A stretch of 64,000 bases of DNA from Hyphomicrobiales bacterium (GCA_900470285.1 UCAG01000001.1:124001-188000), one strand, 5' to 3'; counted from the first letter of the stretch, positions 17,660-26,652 are shown. Notes: generated by a model not told the origin, from the letters alone. Translations and numbers: made by a program.

Positions 17660-18453
17660 CACACCGCAATCGGCGCTTTGATGGATGGTTCAGCCTCATA
17701 GCCCACCAGCTTGAAATCCTCAAAGCGGAAGGCAAACAGGTCTTTTACTTGCGGGTTGATTTCCATCACCGGCAGTGCCTTCGGCTCACGGGTCAGCTGC
17801 AATTTCGCCTGATCAAAATGATTGTGATAGAGATGCGCATCACCAAGCGTATGCACAAAGTCACCAGGTTTCAGACCGGCAACCTGCGCAATCATCATGG
17901 TAAGCAGCGCATAGGATGCGATATTAAACGGCACACCAAGGAAAATATCGGCTGAACGCTGATAGAGCTGACACGATAATTTGCCGTCCGCCACATAGAA
18001 CTGAAACAGGCAATGACATGGCGGCAACGCCATTTCATCAACCAGCGCCGGATTCCATGCGGATACAATCAAACGTCTTGAATTAGGATTCTTCTGCAAA
18101 TCCTTCATAAGATTCGCAATCTGGTCGATATGCGCACCATCAGGTTTCGGCCATGAACGCCATTGCGCACCGTAAACCGGACCGAGATCGCCATTCTCGT
18201 CTGCCCACTCATCCCAGATGCTCACACCATTCTCTTTAAGGTAGGAGATATTGGTGTCGCCACGCAAAAACCATAACAATTCATGGATGATAGAGCGCAG
18301 ATGCAGCTTTTTGGTTGTCAGAACAGGAAAGCCCTGTGCGAGATCAAAACGCATCTGATAACCGAAAACCGAACGTGTGCCGGTACCGGTACGATCACCG
18401 CGGTCAGTGCCATTGTCGAGAACGTGCTGAAGAAGATCAAGATATGTACGCAT
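17659..18453 (-). CDS. thyA: thymidylate synthase
   Basis: Methylates dUMP to dTMP using methylenetetrahydrofolate. The 264-residue length equals that of the E. coli enzyme. The catalytic cysteine lies in [13 protein letters not shown] (about residue 146), the phosphate-binding [19 protein letters not shown] follows, and the C terminus ends in PIKAPIAV. The N-terminal part [19 protein letters not shown] is diagnostic. It is cotranscribed with folA. Its presence means dTMP is made by the ThyA route; no thyX is seen in the window. Confidence 0.97.
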   Translation of the reverse strand: MRTYLDLLQHVLDNGTDRGDRTGTGTRSVFGYQMRFDLAQGFPVLTTKKLHLRSIIHELLWFLRGDTNISYLKENGVSIWDEWADENGDLGPVYGAQWRSWPKPDGAHIDQIANLMKDLQKNPNSRRLIVSAWNPALVDEMALPPCHCLFQFYVADGKLSCQLYQRSADIFLGVPFNIASYALLTMMIAQVAGLKPGDFVHTLGDAHLYHNHFDQAKLQLTREPKALPVMEINPQVKDLFAFRFEDFKLVGYEAEPSIKAPIAV

Positions 18454-18547
18454 AGATGGTCTTTAGCCTTTTTCAGCGAAAATATCACGCGCAATTTGCG
18501 GCAATGCACAGTGTGGGCACGCACAGTTATTTGATCGCAGCAGCTAT

Positions 18548-18577
18548 AAAAAAGCCCCGCTGAATGCGGGGCTTTTT
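18548..18577. terminator. bidirectional terminator upstream of thyA
   Basis: AAAGCCCCGC and GCGGGGCTTT arms with a 5-base loop and A/T runs on both sides. It follows the DUF2853 gene by 12 bp and ends about 95 bp before the thyA start. Confidence 0.88.
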
Positions 18578-18588
18578 AAAAAAACTTA

Positions 18589-18900
18589 TCAGAGGCTTTC
18601 CAGCTTACCGAGTGCCTTTGCAGTCAGGTAATAGAAGGTCACACGCTGCTTGCTGTGATCACCCTTCATGGTTTCAGCCACACTGGCAATAACCGCATTT
18701 GCCTTTTCAGCATCTTCAATACCGAGCTTCTTACCGATCCAGCTGGTGCGTACGCGCGCCAGTTCCTCAGGATCGGATGCAGCAACCAGAGATGCATCGC
18801 GGCTGCGCAGAGCAATGCCAAGATGTTTTACAATTTTAGCAACAACAGCCTCATCGGCAGCAGCATCGTAACGGCGTACGTCGGCTAGATAATCAGTCAT
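18589..18900 (-). CDS. DUF2853 family protein
   Basis: A 103-residue soluble protein from ATG at 18900 (MTDYLADVRRYDAAADE), chosen because AAGGAGA stands eight bases upstream. The frame extends six codons further to a TTG inside that ribosome site. It is largely helical, with KIVKHLGIALRSRDASLVAASDPEELARVRTSWIGKKLG matching the DUF2853 family, which is common in Hyphomicrobiales and has no assigned function. It is monocistronic, with a strong terminator just after it. No catalytic motif is evident. Confidence 0.85.
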   Translation of the reverse strand: MTDYLADVRRYDAAADEAVVAKIVKHLGIALRSRDASLVAASDPEELARVRTSWIGKKLGIEDAEKANAVIASVAETMKGDHSKQRVTFYYLTAKALGKLESL

Positions 18901-19184
18901 GAAACCAGTCTCCTTCAATCTGACCGCTTTTACGGCCGTTAAACCAGAAAAAGTAAATAGAACATTTGCTCAACATCATCGCTGAATCGGTATTCAGTCT
19001 ATTTACCTCTGTATTATGGAAAGATTGACCAGCAGACAAAAGCTGTCAATGCCGTACAACCTCTATTCTTCCAGAAAACACACCAAACTGTTATTTCAGT
19101 CTTTTTTGATAAATGATTACCGGACAAAATCCGCCAAAGTTTTATATTTTTCACAGTTGAAAGATAAGGAAAGCCCTTTCCCCT
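18901..19184. other. gene-free stretch between DUF2853 and the ssrA promoter
   Basis: No coding signal or RNA gene seen. It must carry the DUF2853 promoter on the minus strand. The segment from 19010 to 19180 is A+T rich. One AGACTG-AATCGGTATTCAGTCT partial palindrome is present; nothing else stands out. Confidence 0.4.
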
Positions 19185-19213
19185 CTTTTCAAGCGCACGG
19201 AAGCCACCTATAT
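19185..19213 (+). promoter_or_regulatory. ssrA promoter candidate
   Basis: CTTTTC at 19185-19190 and CTATAT at 19208-19213 separated by 17 bases. The -10 is identical to the alphaproteobacterial CTATAT consensus and the -35 matches four of six bases of CTTGAC. Transcription would start near 19220. Confidence 0.65.
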
Positions 19214-19219
19214 AAACCT

Positions 19220-19556
19220 TGTCGGCTTGACCGGCTATGGTGATAAATGGACTGCGTAATAAACCTATTGGACCCGGGGGCGGTACCCGGCGCCTCCACC
19301 AGAATACAGCTTAATTGGAAACGGTTGTATTGTGGCGGGGGCGAAACAGGATCGACAAGGGCGTAAAGGTTGATCTTTCACTCGGCATTGTACCACCGTT
19401 ATCGGGCTATCTTAGTAGTTGCAAACGACAACTATGCGGAAGCACGTCTCGCTGCTTAATGCGGTGCGATAGCTTCACTTAAAGTCGCAGGCCGTCGCAG
19501 GTCTGTGCGGGGTTCGGAGGCACCTGGCAACAGAAGCCTTCACTTCTCCCCTTTAA
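19220..19556 (+). ncRNA. ssrA: transfer-messenger RNA, circularly permuted two-piece form
   Basis: Rescues stalled ribosomes by adding a degradation tag. The gene is permuted as in other alphaproteobacteria: the acceptor piece comes first and ends with an encoded CCA at 19299-19301, then a spacer of about 35 bases, then the coding piece starting GGGGGCGAAACAGG at 19337. GGGGGCG at 19337-19343 pairs with CGCCTCC before the CCA to make the acceptor stem. The T arm is CCGGG-GGCGGTA-CCCGG, with the unusual alphaproteobacterial loop in place of TTCGANY. The tag frame 19421-19459 reads ANDNYAEARLAA then TAA. The outer ends are approximate. A terminator follows at 19568. Confidence 0.95.
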
Positions 19557-19567
19557 AAGATGATATG

Positions 19568-19600
19568 AAAAAGGCACCGGAATTTCCGATGCCTTATTTT
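19568..19600. terminator. terminator between ssrA and the convergent MFS gene
   Basis: AAGGCACCGGAA and TTCCGATGCCTT arms with one mismatch, an A-run before and TTATTTT after. It lies between convergent transcription units and ends 7 bp from the MFS stop codon. Confidence 0.85.
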
Positions 19601-19606
19601 CTGTAC

Positions 19607-20824
19607 TCAGTGAATTTCTGTCACATGCGATGACGGCTTTTTAAGCCCGTGCCGCATGATGGTCAGATAGGTCAGCACCCAGCCGGAAAAACCGCACAGC
19701 GCAATGGCGACCAGCATCGGCAGAACATTCCCTGTCATAATGAATGAGCTGAGCCCCATAGCAGCCGCTGCGACCAGCAATTGCAAAGTACCGAGCAAAG
19801 CTGCAGCCGTTCCGGCAATCTCGCCATGATCATCCAAAGCCAGCACGCTGGTGCCCGGCAATACCAGCCCGAGAAAACCATTGCCGATAAACAGGAAAGC
19901 CATAATCATCCACAAGCTCTGTGTAAGGAATATGGCTGCAAGAACCATGATAACCATCGTCACCAGATAGCCTGTTACGGCATAGGAAACGACTTTGCCC
20001 AGCCCGTAACGGCTCGCCAGCATGCCATTGAGCTGCGACACACCGAAAAACGAAATCGCATTGAGCGAAAACACCAGTGAATATTCACGCGGAGTCAGGC
20101 CATATTTTTCAATGAAGATGAAGGATGAATTCGCGATATAGACAAAGAATGCGGCCATGCAGAAGCCGCCGATACAGGTCAGGCCGATAAATTTGCTGTC
20201 GCGGATCAGAAAAGCATAGCCCCGCAATGCGCGCCCTACCCCGCCTGAAATGCGCTGTTCAACCGGACGTGTTTCTTCCTGCGCGAAAAAGACCAGTGCA
20301 AGACCGAGAATAGCCGCCAGCAGAACAGCCCAGAACACGCCGCGCCAGCCAAAATCCTCAATAATGAAACTGCCGGTTAACGGTGCCAGAATTGGCGAAA
20401 TCGAGAAAACCAGCATCAGCATAGACATCAGCCGCGCCGCATCCACACCGGTATAAAGATCGCGAACAATCGCGCGCGGTACAACCATACCTGCGCTGGC
20501 GCCGACACCTTGTATGAAGCGGAAGAAGATCAGCATCTCAATATTGGTCGCCATAGCGGAACCGATACTGCCCGCAGCAAAAAGCGCAAGCCCCAGATAA
20601 AGCGGCAGTTTACGGCCGTAAATATCCGAAAACGGCCCGCAAAACATCTGCATCAAAGCTGTTGCCAGAAAAAACACCATCAGGCTCATCTGCACAGCGG
20701 CATCATTGGCGTGTAAATCTTTGGCAATTGTCGGCAATGCCGGCAAATACATATCAATAGCGAACGGCCCGATAGCCGAGATAAAACCGAGCACAAGTGC
20801 AGTGCGGTACAAACGAGCGGACAT
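19607..20824 (-). CDS. Bcr/CflA-type MFS multidrug exporter
   Basis: Proton-driven major facilitator with 12 predicted helices in 405 residues. The N terminus AIGPFAIDMYLPALPTIAKDLH (about residues 17-38) is diagnostic of the Bcr/CflA drug-resistance group, followed by MFCGPFSDIYGRKLPLYLGL (motif A) and RFIQGVGASAGMVVPRAIVRDLYTG (motif B/C region). The C-terminal half keeps FIGNGFLGLVLPGTSVLALDDHGEIAGTAAALLGTLQ. Homologues export bicyclomycin, sulfonamides or chloramphenicol; the substrate here is unknown. It is monocistronic between ssrA and sspB. Confidence 0.92.
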   Translation of the reverse strand: MSARLYRTALVLGFISAIGPFAIDMYLPALPTIAKDLHANDAAVQMSLMVFFLATALMQMFCGPFSDIYGRKLPLYLGLALFAAGSIGSAMATNIEMLIFFRFIQGVGASAGMVVPRAIVRDLYTGVDAARLMSMLMLVFSISPILAPLTGSFIIEDFGWRGVFWAVLLAAILGLALVFFAQEETRPVEQRISGGVGRALRGYAFLIRDSKFIGLTCIGGFCMAAFFVYIANSSFIFIEKYGLTPREYSLVFSLNAISFFGVSQLNGMLASRYGLGKVVSYAVTGYLVTMVIMVLAAIFLTQSLWMIMAFLFIGNGFLGLVLPGTSVLALDDHGEIAGTAAALLGTLQLLVAAAAMGLSSFIMTGNVLPMLVAIALCGFSGWVLTYLTIMRHGLKKPSSHVTEIH

Positions 20825-21296
20825 GCGTTTAACTTTCAGAAGCGCAATAAAAATGACGACAAATTATTTCTCCGCCTTTGCGCAGAGATCATTATCCACG
20901 AGATAAATCAGCCGCTTGTCATCGCATTCGGATTTGTCACATCATCCGGACTGACGGGAGCGCAAAAATAGAAGTGAAGCAGAAAATGGTCAACCGTCAA
21001 TTTCAGGCGATATATCTTGTAGCGCATGGATCTGAACGGTAATTATTTGAGAAAGTTCTTTCACCTTTCATTACAGCGGTATATTGATAAATGAGACAGG
21101 GTTGCAGCATTTTTCTCGCACAAACGATAAAAGCTGCTGTATCAATCCATCAGATTATATTGTCTCGGCCAGAATGACCGGAACATTTCATTTCAACGGA
21201 AATGTCCTGATCCTTGATTATCAATTGATCATACGGCAATGCTGACTTAGACAACATATATGACAACACTCCTCGAATCCGCGGGATAAGGATTTA
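20825..21296. other. divergent intergenic region between MFS exporter and sspB
   Basis: A 472-bp region without a convincing coding frame. It must hold two divergent promoters. It contains an inverted repeat ACATTTC-N9-GAAATGT at 21183-21205 and an ATCAATTGAT palindrome near 21220. Neither matches an operator I recognise. Confidence 0.4.
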
Positions 21297-21893
21297 ATGG
21301 TTCAGGATCTTATCCGTTACGATATTCTTGCTCAGGATGCGCTGCGCGGCGTTATCCGCAAAGTGCTTATGGAAGTGAATAAGGCCGGTCTGCCTGGCAA
21401 TCACCACTTCTTCATCACCTTTCTGACTGAAGCACCGGGCGTTCGCATTTCATCTCGTCTTAAGGAAAAATACCCTGAGCAGATGACAATTGTTATGCAG
21501 CACCAGTATTGGGATCTGGTCGTTACCGATCAGCTTTTTGAAGTCGGTCTCTCTTTTGGTGAAATCGCCGAAAAACTGGTCATCCCGTTCTCCGCAATCC
21601 GTGGCTTCTATGATCCGTCGGTGAATTTCGAACTGGAATTTGATGTGTCTGTTGCGCTGCCGACCGGCGACAATGACACGGAAAATCTGGAGATCGTATC
21701 AGAACTGCGTCTGCAGGATGATGCGGATGAAGATGAAACAGAAGCACCGGCCAAGCCTGCTAAAAAGCCAGCCAAAAAAGCTGACCGCAGCAAGACAACG
21801 GCCAAGGAAGACAGCAGCGAAACTACGGATAAAGAAGAGGTTCCGAAGCCTTCTGCCGATGTTGTATCGCTGGATGCTTTCCGCAAAAAATAA
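21297..21893 (+). CDS. sspB: SspB-like ClpXP adaptor
   Basis: Tethers ssrA-tagged proteins to ClpXP. The alphaproteobacterial SspB fold is recognisable in LIRYDILAQDALRGVIRKVLMEVNKAGLPGNHHFFITF (residues 5-42) and VQHQYWDLVV/IPFSAIRGFYDPSVNFELEF. A charged Lys/Ala/Pro/Glu-rich linker covers about residues 140-185, and the short C-terminal VVSLDAFRKK probably docks on ClpX. The ATG follows AAGGA by five bases. It starts a plus-strand operon with the DUF4169 and RHH genes, about 1.7 kb from ssrA, whose product is its substrate tag. Confidence 0.92.
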   Translation: MVQDLIRYDILAQDALRGVIRKVLMEVNKAGLPGNHHFFITFLTEAPGVRISSRLKEKYPEQMTIVMQHQYWDLVVTDQLFEVGLSFGEIAEKLVIPFSAIRGFYDPSVNFELEFDVSVALPTGDNDTENLEIVSELRLQDDADEDETEAPAKPAKKPAKKADRSKTTAKEDSSETTDKEEVPKPSADVVSLDAFRKK

Positions 21894-21966
21894 ACAGATG
21901 CAATATTCCGGCCGGCAGCGGCCGGAATATATTTATGAAAAGATTCTATTTTGAGAGGGCATAGTC

Positions 21967-22173
21967 ATGAGTGACATTATCAATCTCAAACAGTTCAAAA
22001 AGCGCAAAGCTCGCGCGACGAAAGAAGTTGAAGCGAACGCCAATCGCATCCTGTTCGGTCGCACCAAAGCGGAAAAATCTTTCGATAAAAATCAAAATGA
22101 TAAGCAAGTCCGGTTTCTTGATCGGAACAGGCTGGAACCACGCGGCCCTGCCTCAACTGATGAAACAGAATGA
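21967..22173 (+). CDS. DUF4169 family protein
   Basis: A 68-residue, strongly basic protein, MSDIINLKQFKKRKARATKE at its start, then RILFGRTKAEKSFDKNQ and RLEPRGP. This pattern is the DUF4169 family, small proteins of unknown function that usually sit next to sspB and an RHH gene in Hyphomicrobiales. A GAGAGGG ribosome site precedes the ATG. The stop codon overlaps the start of the next gene by 4 bp (ATGA). Disordered, nucleic-acid- or ribosome-binding behaviour is possible but only inferred from composition. Confidence 0.87.
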   Translation: MSDIINLKQFKKRKARATKEVEANANRILFGRTKAEKSFDKNQNDKQVRFLDRNRLEPRGPASTDETE

Positions 22174-22442
22174 GCGATAAAACCGCTCGCCAGCCGCTAA
22201 GCACCGTAGCACGCAGCAAAGCACGGCTGCGCAAACACTCGATCACACTGCACGGCCATGCCACCAGCTTTTCGCTGGAAGATGCGTTTTATGACATCAT
22301 CGTACAGATCGCCGCGCAAAACGGCCAGTCTCTGGCCTCACTCATTGCCATGATTGATGATGAACGCGATCGTAACAGCAACCTGTCTTCCAGCCTGCGC
22401 CTCTATGCACTGGACTGGGTGCTGAGCATTAAAACACCTTAA
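22170..22442 (+). CDS. ribbon-helix-helix domain protein
   Basis: A 90-residue protein with an RHH_4-type fold: LRKHSITLHGHATSFSLEDAFYDIIVQIAAQNGQSLASLIAMIDDER (about residues 20-66) has the beta strand and two helices, and SSLRLYALDWVLS closes the domain. Such proteins are common in Hyphomicrobiales, possibly DNA-binding; no target is known. Overlap with the DUF4169 gene suggests coupled translation. It is the last gene of the sspB operon; the convergent AsmA gene ends 39 bp downstream and no clear terminator hairpin separates them. Confidence 0.87.
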   Translation: MSDKTARQPLSTVARSKARLRKHSITLHGHATSFSLEDAFYDIIVQIAAQNGQSLASLIAMIDDERDRNSNLSSSLRLYALDWVLSIKTP

Positions 22443-22481
22443 TAGCTGCAAGATGCTCTAAAACCCAATCAAGCGATAATT

Positions 22482-25400
22482 TTACTGTAACTGTGTTTCA
22501 GGCAGAGTTTGCAGAAACTCATCAAGACTTGGCTTGAAATCAGGCGCGGTATTTTGCTGCCGCGGTGTTTCCTGCGGAAGCGCTGTTCCTGCCCCTGCGG
22601 CTTCTTCTGCGCGTCTGCGCAAAGCCTCTTCAGCTTCAACACGCTCGCGTTTGCGGGCTTCAGCCTTCGCAGTATAATAATCAGCTTCGCGCTTCAGGCG
22701 CTGCTTTTCAATAATCAAAGCCTGTGCCGCCTCTACCCGCTGTTGCTCCCGCAACAAGCCGCGCTGGGTCAGAAACTGCACCATTGGCTGATAATCAAAC
22801 TGCAATTGTGGCTGCTGCCATCCGCCGGAAACAGTGAACTGCAATTGCGGGGTTACATCATTCCGCTCATGCGACGGCAGCACCAGATCCAGCCGCCCGC
22901 TGCCACCCCAGAGAAAACGGTTCAGATCAAACTGCAAATCCGCCTGCACAATGGCTCTTTCATTCTCTGCCTTAACAGACGGCGCACGAATAACTCCTCC
23001 GGCAAGAGACAAAGAAGTCTGTATCTGGGCAGTGTTTATCTGTCCGTCCTGCGTCAGGTTTTTCGATAACTGACTGCGTTCTGCCTCAGCCTGTTTTGGC
23101 TCAATCTGAGAAAGAGCAGTATCAGACAATTCATCAGAGCGCCGCAACAGATCCGGTAAGGCAGTAAGATTAAAGCCTGCAATAGTCGGCTTCTCAACAG
23201 TCACGGTCCCCTCACCAGCCAGAGAATGCACCAGATCAGCCATCGACTTGCCGCTGCCCGTAAAGCCGAGCTTGATATCACTTGTACCACTCAATGGCGC
23301 CTGCATGTTTTCCGGCTGATAAAGCACCTGCATATCCCCGCCGGAAAGACGCAAATCTCCGTTAGCGAGCAAAGTCCCGTTGGCGTTGTTCAACTCCAGC
23401 TTGCCGGATAATTTACCCTTGGCCCACTCTCCGCCAATTTCACTGATCTGTAATTGCTGGTCATTTTTGATAACACGGGCGGAGAAATCATTGAATGTTG
23501 TTGCATCAGTCAGTGCGGCCTGTGCAGCACTCACTTTCAGATCCATCCCCAGCGGAAGATTGGTTCTGTTGCCAAAGCTCGTCTCAGACCAGCTCCGTCC
23601 GTCAGCACCAGTGATATCAGCAACGGACAGGCCGCTCATTGCCGCAAATAATGCAGCCAGATCAAAACGCTCCAGCTTTATCTCGCCACGCAATTGCGCA
23701 ACCGACTGCTCGCTGAGCGAGCCGTCCAGTCTGGCACTGACAGTCTCATTATCCAGCTTGCCCTGCAAATTCGGCAGCCGGACAATATTTTTCCCGAACT
23801 GGAAATCACTGACAATATCCACCGGCAAACCTGAGCCAAAACCACGGCCAAATGGCAGGGCATAACCGGCAGTGGCTAGAAACGGCTCCAGATCATCACT
23901 TTTCAACACGGCTTTGCCGCTGGCCGTCAGTTCATCGCCGGTCAGTGTAATCACACCATCAAGACGGGCATTACCATCATCACCGCTGATTTCCAGCGCA
24001 GTTTTCATTCCCGCAACCGGCGCACCTTGCGCCTGCAAATTAATCTCCGCCTCTCCCATCAGACCCAGCGGCACAACAGGTAGGCCGAGCAGCGCCAAGG
24101 CGGCCTCGCCGGAAGCGGCTTTGGCATTGGCCGTCAGCGATAATTGCATCGGCTCAGAACCGGCCAGTGTCCCTTTTGATGATCCGGCAACAGACAGGAT
24201 CAGCGCACCGCTCTGACCATTCAGACTGAAAGAAAACTCGGCAATATCGGACTTTGCACCATCTGCCGGATTGCTTCCCGCTTTGACGCGGCTGCCCCGC
24301 GCTTTGGTGTCTTGTGCTTCCGTTTTCTCTGTTCCGGTAACATCAGTTTTTTGTTCACCCGCCCCGTCACCGAACAGGTTAACTGCATTCACAAGCAGGT
24401 CGAGTTTGGTGCCGGCGAACAAATCCGGATAAGCATTGGCTCTGGCTGATAGTGCAGAAATAAGAGGCTCACGCGGGAAAGCTGCATCGAGCTGCCGTAA
24501 TACGGAACTGAGATCATCAGCCAGAATTGTCGCATCGAGAGACGCATTGACCGAATTATCAAATGGCCGCAATGATCCGGTTGCCGAAACGGTTGCGCCT
24601 TCCAGACCACTGACCAGCAGCTTGTCAAAATCCAGTTTGCCATTGCTCAGACGAAATGCGGTATCCAGCTGCTCTGCTTCCAGTCCTGCAAATTTAACAG
24701 GACCTGCCTTGAGATTAACGGTCAGATTTTCACCGGCAAGTGCCGACAGGTCGCCTTCCCGCAGGAACATTCCGCTCAGCAGCTGCATTGTACCCGCATC
24801 CAGAGCCTTACCCTGAATATTCAGAACCGAAGATGCCGCGCGGTTTTCCCTGCCGTTACGCTCAAAACTACCCTGAAGAACGGTCTCGCCCAGCACAATC
24901 TCCAGATCATCGACACGCTGGACATCATTATTCAGATTAATCTTGCCGGAAAATCCGGCAGCAGGAACCTGCCCCGCCAGCGCTTTGCCGCTATCGCCGG
25001 ATAACCATGATGCAAATCCGGCAGGCTGGCGTGAAGCCAGCAAGAAGCTGCCGTCAAAACCGAAATTTGCCCCGAGCTGTAATTTACCCTTGGCCTCAAT
25101 CTGGGTACGCCCCGGAAGATCCGCCTGTAACTGACTGATATTCCATGAATTCTTGTCCGGCTCGGCACGGATAATCACAGAACGGATGGTCGTGCCGCTT
25201 GCGACAATAGCTGGCAGACGCAGATCAATATTGCCCGGAATATCCGGCACCGGAATACGCTCCAGCAATGCCTGTAAAAAATCGATTTTCTGCCGGAAGG
25301 ACATAACCGGTTGTGCCGGTGCAACTGCCTCATCTTTGAGGCTGATATCCGGTTTCATCCCGTCAAGATAAACCTGCTGGCCATCCGCACTAATCATAAA

Positions 25401-26318
25401 ATGCGGGTTATCAGCCAGATCAAGCTGCGCTTTACCGTTAATCACATAAGGAGCATCGGCATCGCCCTGCTCCATCCGGAATTCTTCAATATTGAAGCCG
25501 CTGTTTTGTGCCTCGAATTTTCCGGTCAGCCGCAGCTTGTCAAAGGTAACAGCTGAGGTAACACCCTGTTTTTTCCGCTCTTCATCACTCAGGGCAAGAA
25601 AAGAAAATTGTCCTTTATAAACAGGTTTGCCCTCTGTAACACTGACATCACCTTCAGCGCCAAGTGTCAGCGGCAGATCAGCAGGACGCAGACCGATGCG
25701 CAAACGCAGCGGATTATCCGGCTTTTTCTCAGCAGTATTGATATCAACATTGAAAACCTGCCCGTCGGCCTGCAGCGTGCCGTTGATACGCCACGGCCCC
25801 ATCAAACTGTCCGCGGACAAGGTGGCATTGATGGATTGCAACTCCTGACGGCGTCCGCGCATTTCGTCCTGCAGCGTAATTTTCCCGTCCCGCAAAGTCA
25901 GCTTTTCCAGTTTTATTCTGGAACCCGTCAGGTCATTGTTTTCCGGTAAAACCCAGTTGAGATGTCCCTGCTTATCCAGCCCTGCAAAAAGATGCGGTTT
26001 TTCCATCCGCATATCAAAGATCAGAATTTCACCACGCAAGAAGGGCATTAATTCCGCATCCATGGAAAACTGATCCATGGTCAGGGCACTCTGACCGTTT
26101 TTCCCTTCAACACGCACATCGGAAAAAGTAACGGACGGAAACGGAAAAAGCCGTGCTTTGGCTGTCCCGTTCACATGCACCGGCCGGCCTAAAATCCGGC
26201 TGGCTTCCAGTTCAAAACGGTCGCGATAGCCTGTCCAGTCGATAAAAGGCGGTACGACCAGCGCCAAAGTCAGCACCAGTACCAGCAAACCACCGATAGC
26301 AACGAACAAACGCCCCAA
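22482..26318 (-). CDS. large AsmA-family protein
   Basis: A 1278-residue envelope protein. One N-terminal membrane helix (LFVAIGGLLVLVLTLALVVPPF) is followed by DWTGYRDRFELEASRILGRPVHVNGTAKARLFPFPSVTFSDVRV, the AsmA entry domain. A long beta-rich region of repeating dump-and-groove type follows, then the conserved AsmA_2-like DLVHSLAGEGTVTVEKPTIAGFNL near residue 1035. The C-terminal 110 residues form a charged coiled coil (EKQRLKREADYYTAKAEARKRERVEAEEALRRRAEEAAG). AsmA-like proteins are thought to move lipids between inner and outer membrane. Upstream lies a 27-bp tandem repeat. Confidence 0.9.
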   Translation of the reverse strand: MGRLFVAIGGLLVLVLTLALVVPPFIDWTGYRDRFELEASRILGRPVHVNGTAKARLFPFPSVTFSDVRVEGKNGQSALTMDQFSMDAELMPFLRGEILIFDMRMEKPHLFAGLDKQGHLNWVLPENNDLTGSRIKLEKLTLRDGKITLQDEMRGRRQELQSINATLSADSLMGPWRINGTLQADGQVFNVDINTAEKKPDNPLRLRIGLRPADLPLTLGAEGDVSVTEGKPVYKGQFSFLALSDEERKKQGVTSAVTFDKLRLTGKFEAQNSGFNIEEFRMEQGDADAPYVINGKAQLDLADNPHFMISADGQQVYLDGMKPDISLKDEAVAPAQPVMSFRQKIDFLQALLERIPVPDIPGNIDLRLPAIVASGTTIRSVIIRAEPDKNSWNISQLQADLPGRTQIEAKGKLQLGANFGFDGSFLLASRQPAGFASWLSGDSGKALAGQVPAAGFSGKINLNNDVQRVDDLEIVLGETVLQGSFERNGRENRAASSVLNIQGKALDAGTMQLLSGMFLREGDLSALAGENLTVNLKAGPVKFAGLEAEQLDTAFRLSNGKLDFDKLLVSGLEGATVSATGSLRPFDNSVNASLDATILADDLSSVLRQLDAAFPREPLISALSARANAYPDLFAGTKLDLLVNAVNLFGDGAGEQKTDVTGTEKTEAQDTKARGSRVKAGSNPADGAKSDIAEFSFSLNGQSGALILSVAGSSKGTLAGSEPMQLSLTANAKAASGEAALALLGLPVVPLGLMGEAEINLQAQGAPVAGMKTALEISGDDGNARLDGVITLTGDELTASGKAVLKSDDLEPFLATAGYALPFGRGFGSGLPVDIVSDFQFGKNIVRLPNLQGKLDNETVSARLDGSLSEQSVAQLRGEIKLERFDLAALFAAMSGLSVADITGADGRSWSETSFGNRTNLPLGMDLKVSAAQAALTDATTFNDFSARVIKNDQQLQISEIGGEWAKGKLSGKLELNNANGTLLANGDLRLSGGDMQVLYQPENMQAPLSGTSDIKLGFTGSGKSMADLVHSLAGEGTVTVEKPTIAGFNLTALPDLLRRSDELSDTALSQIEPKQAEAERSQLSKNLTQDGQINTAQIQTSLSLAGGVIRAPSVKAENERAIVQADLQFDLNRFLWGGSGRLDLVLPSHERNDVTPQLQFTVSGGWQQPQLQFDYQPMVQFLTQRGLLREQQRVEAAQALIIEKQRLKREADYYTAKAEARKRERVEAEEALRRRAEEAAGAGTALPQETPRQQNTAPDFKPSLDEFLQTLPETQLQ

Positions 26319-26330
26319 AGTCTCACTCCG

Positions 26331-26409
26331 GCTGCTTTGCAGCCATCTATTAACAAAGCTGCTTTGCAGCCATTTACCAACAAAGCTGTTTTGCAGTCAT
26401 TGTCATTTA
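26331..26409. repeat. three tandem 27-bp units upstream of the AsmA gene
   Basis: Units begin at 26331, 26358 and 26385. Each starts with GCTGCTTTGCAGCCAT, itself a GCTGC-TTT-GCAGC palindrome; the third unit carries two compensating changes, GCTGTTTTGCAGTCAT, partly kept in pairing. Linkers CTATTAACAAA and TTACCAACAAA differ slightly. The array ends 12 bp before the AsmA ATG, so it lies in its 5' leader or promoter. Confidence 0.85.
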
Positions 26410-26533
26410 TGAATCACATTTCAACGCGCACCATAGCGGCTCGCAGCCTGCGACAACAAGGTAATTTCACTATGACAAAGGCTGTATGCACCTGAATAGA
26501 GCCGTAAACTCGTGCCCAAAGATACGGACACGG

Positions 26534-26577
26534 CTTGATCCTCTGGTATCTAACCGCTACAGCTGTCACATGACAGC
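26534..26577 (+). promoter_or_regulatory. promoter and overlapping palindrome for the kinase-like gene
   Basis: CTTGAT (26534-26539), 17 bases, CTACAG (26557-26562) resemble an alphaproteobacterial sigma-70 promoter. A perfect palindrome GCTGTCA-CA-TGACAGC at 26562-26577 covers the expected start of transcription and could be an operator. The rest of 26410-26652 shows no gene. Confidence 0.5.
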
Positions 26578-26652
26578 CAATATCATTTTGTTTTCATATC
26601 TTCGGCCGCTTACGCTTCACACCCGAATTGACTTTATATCTGTGACATTATC

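Noticed and set aside
26331-26409. Short CRISPR-like array
   Set aside because: Only three units, with near-identical 11-bp linkers instead of unique spacers, no leader and no cas genes.
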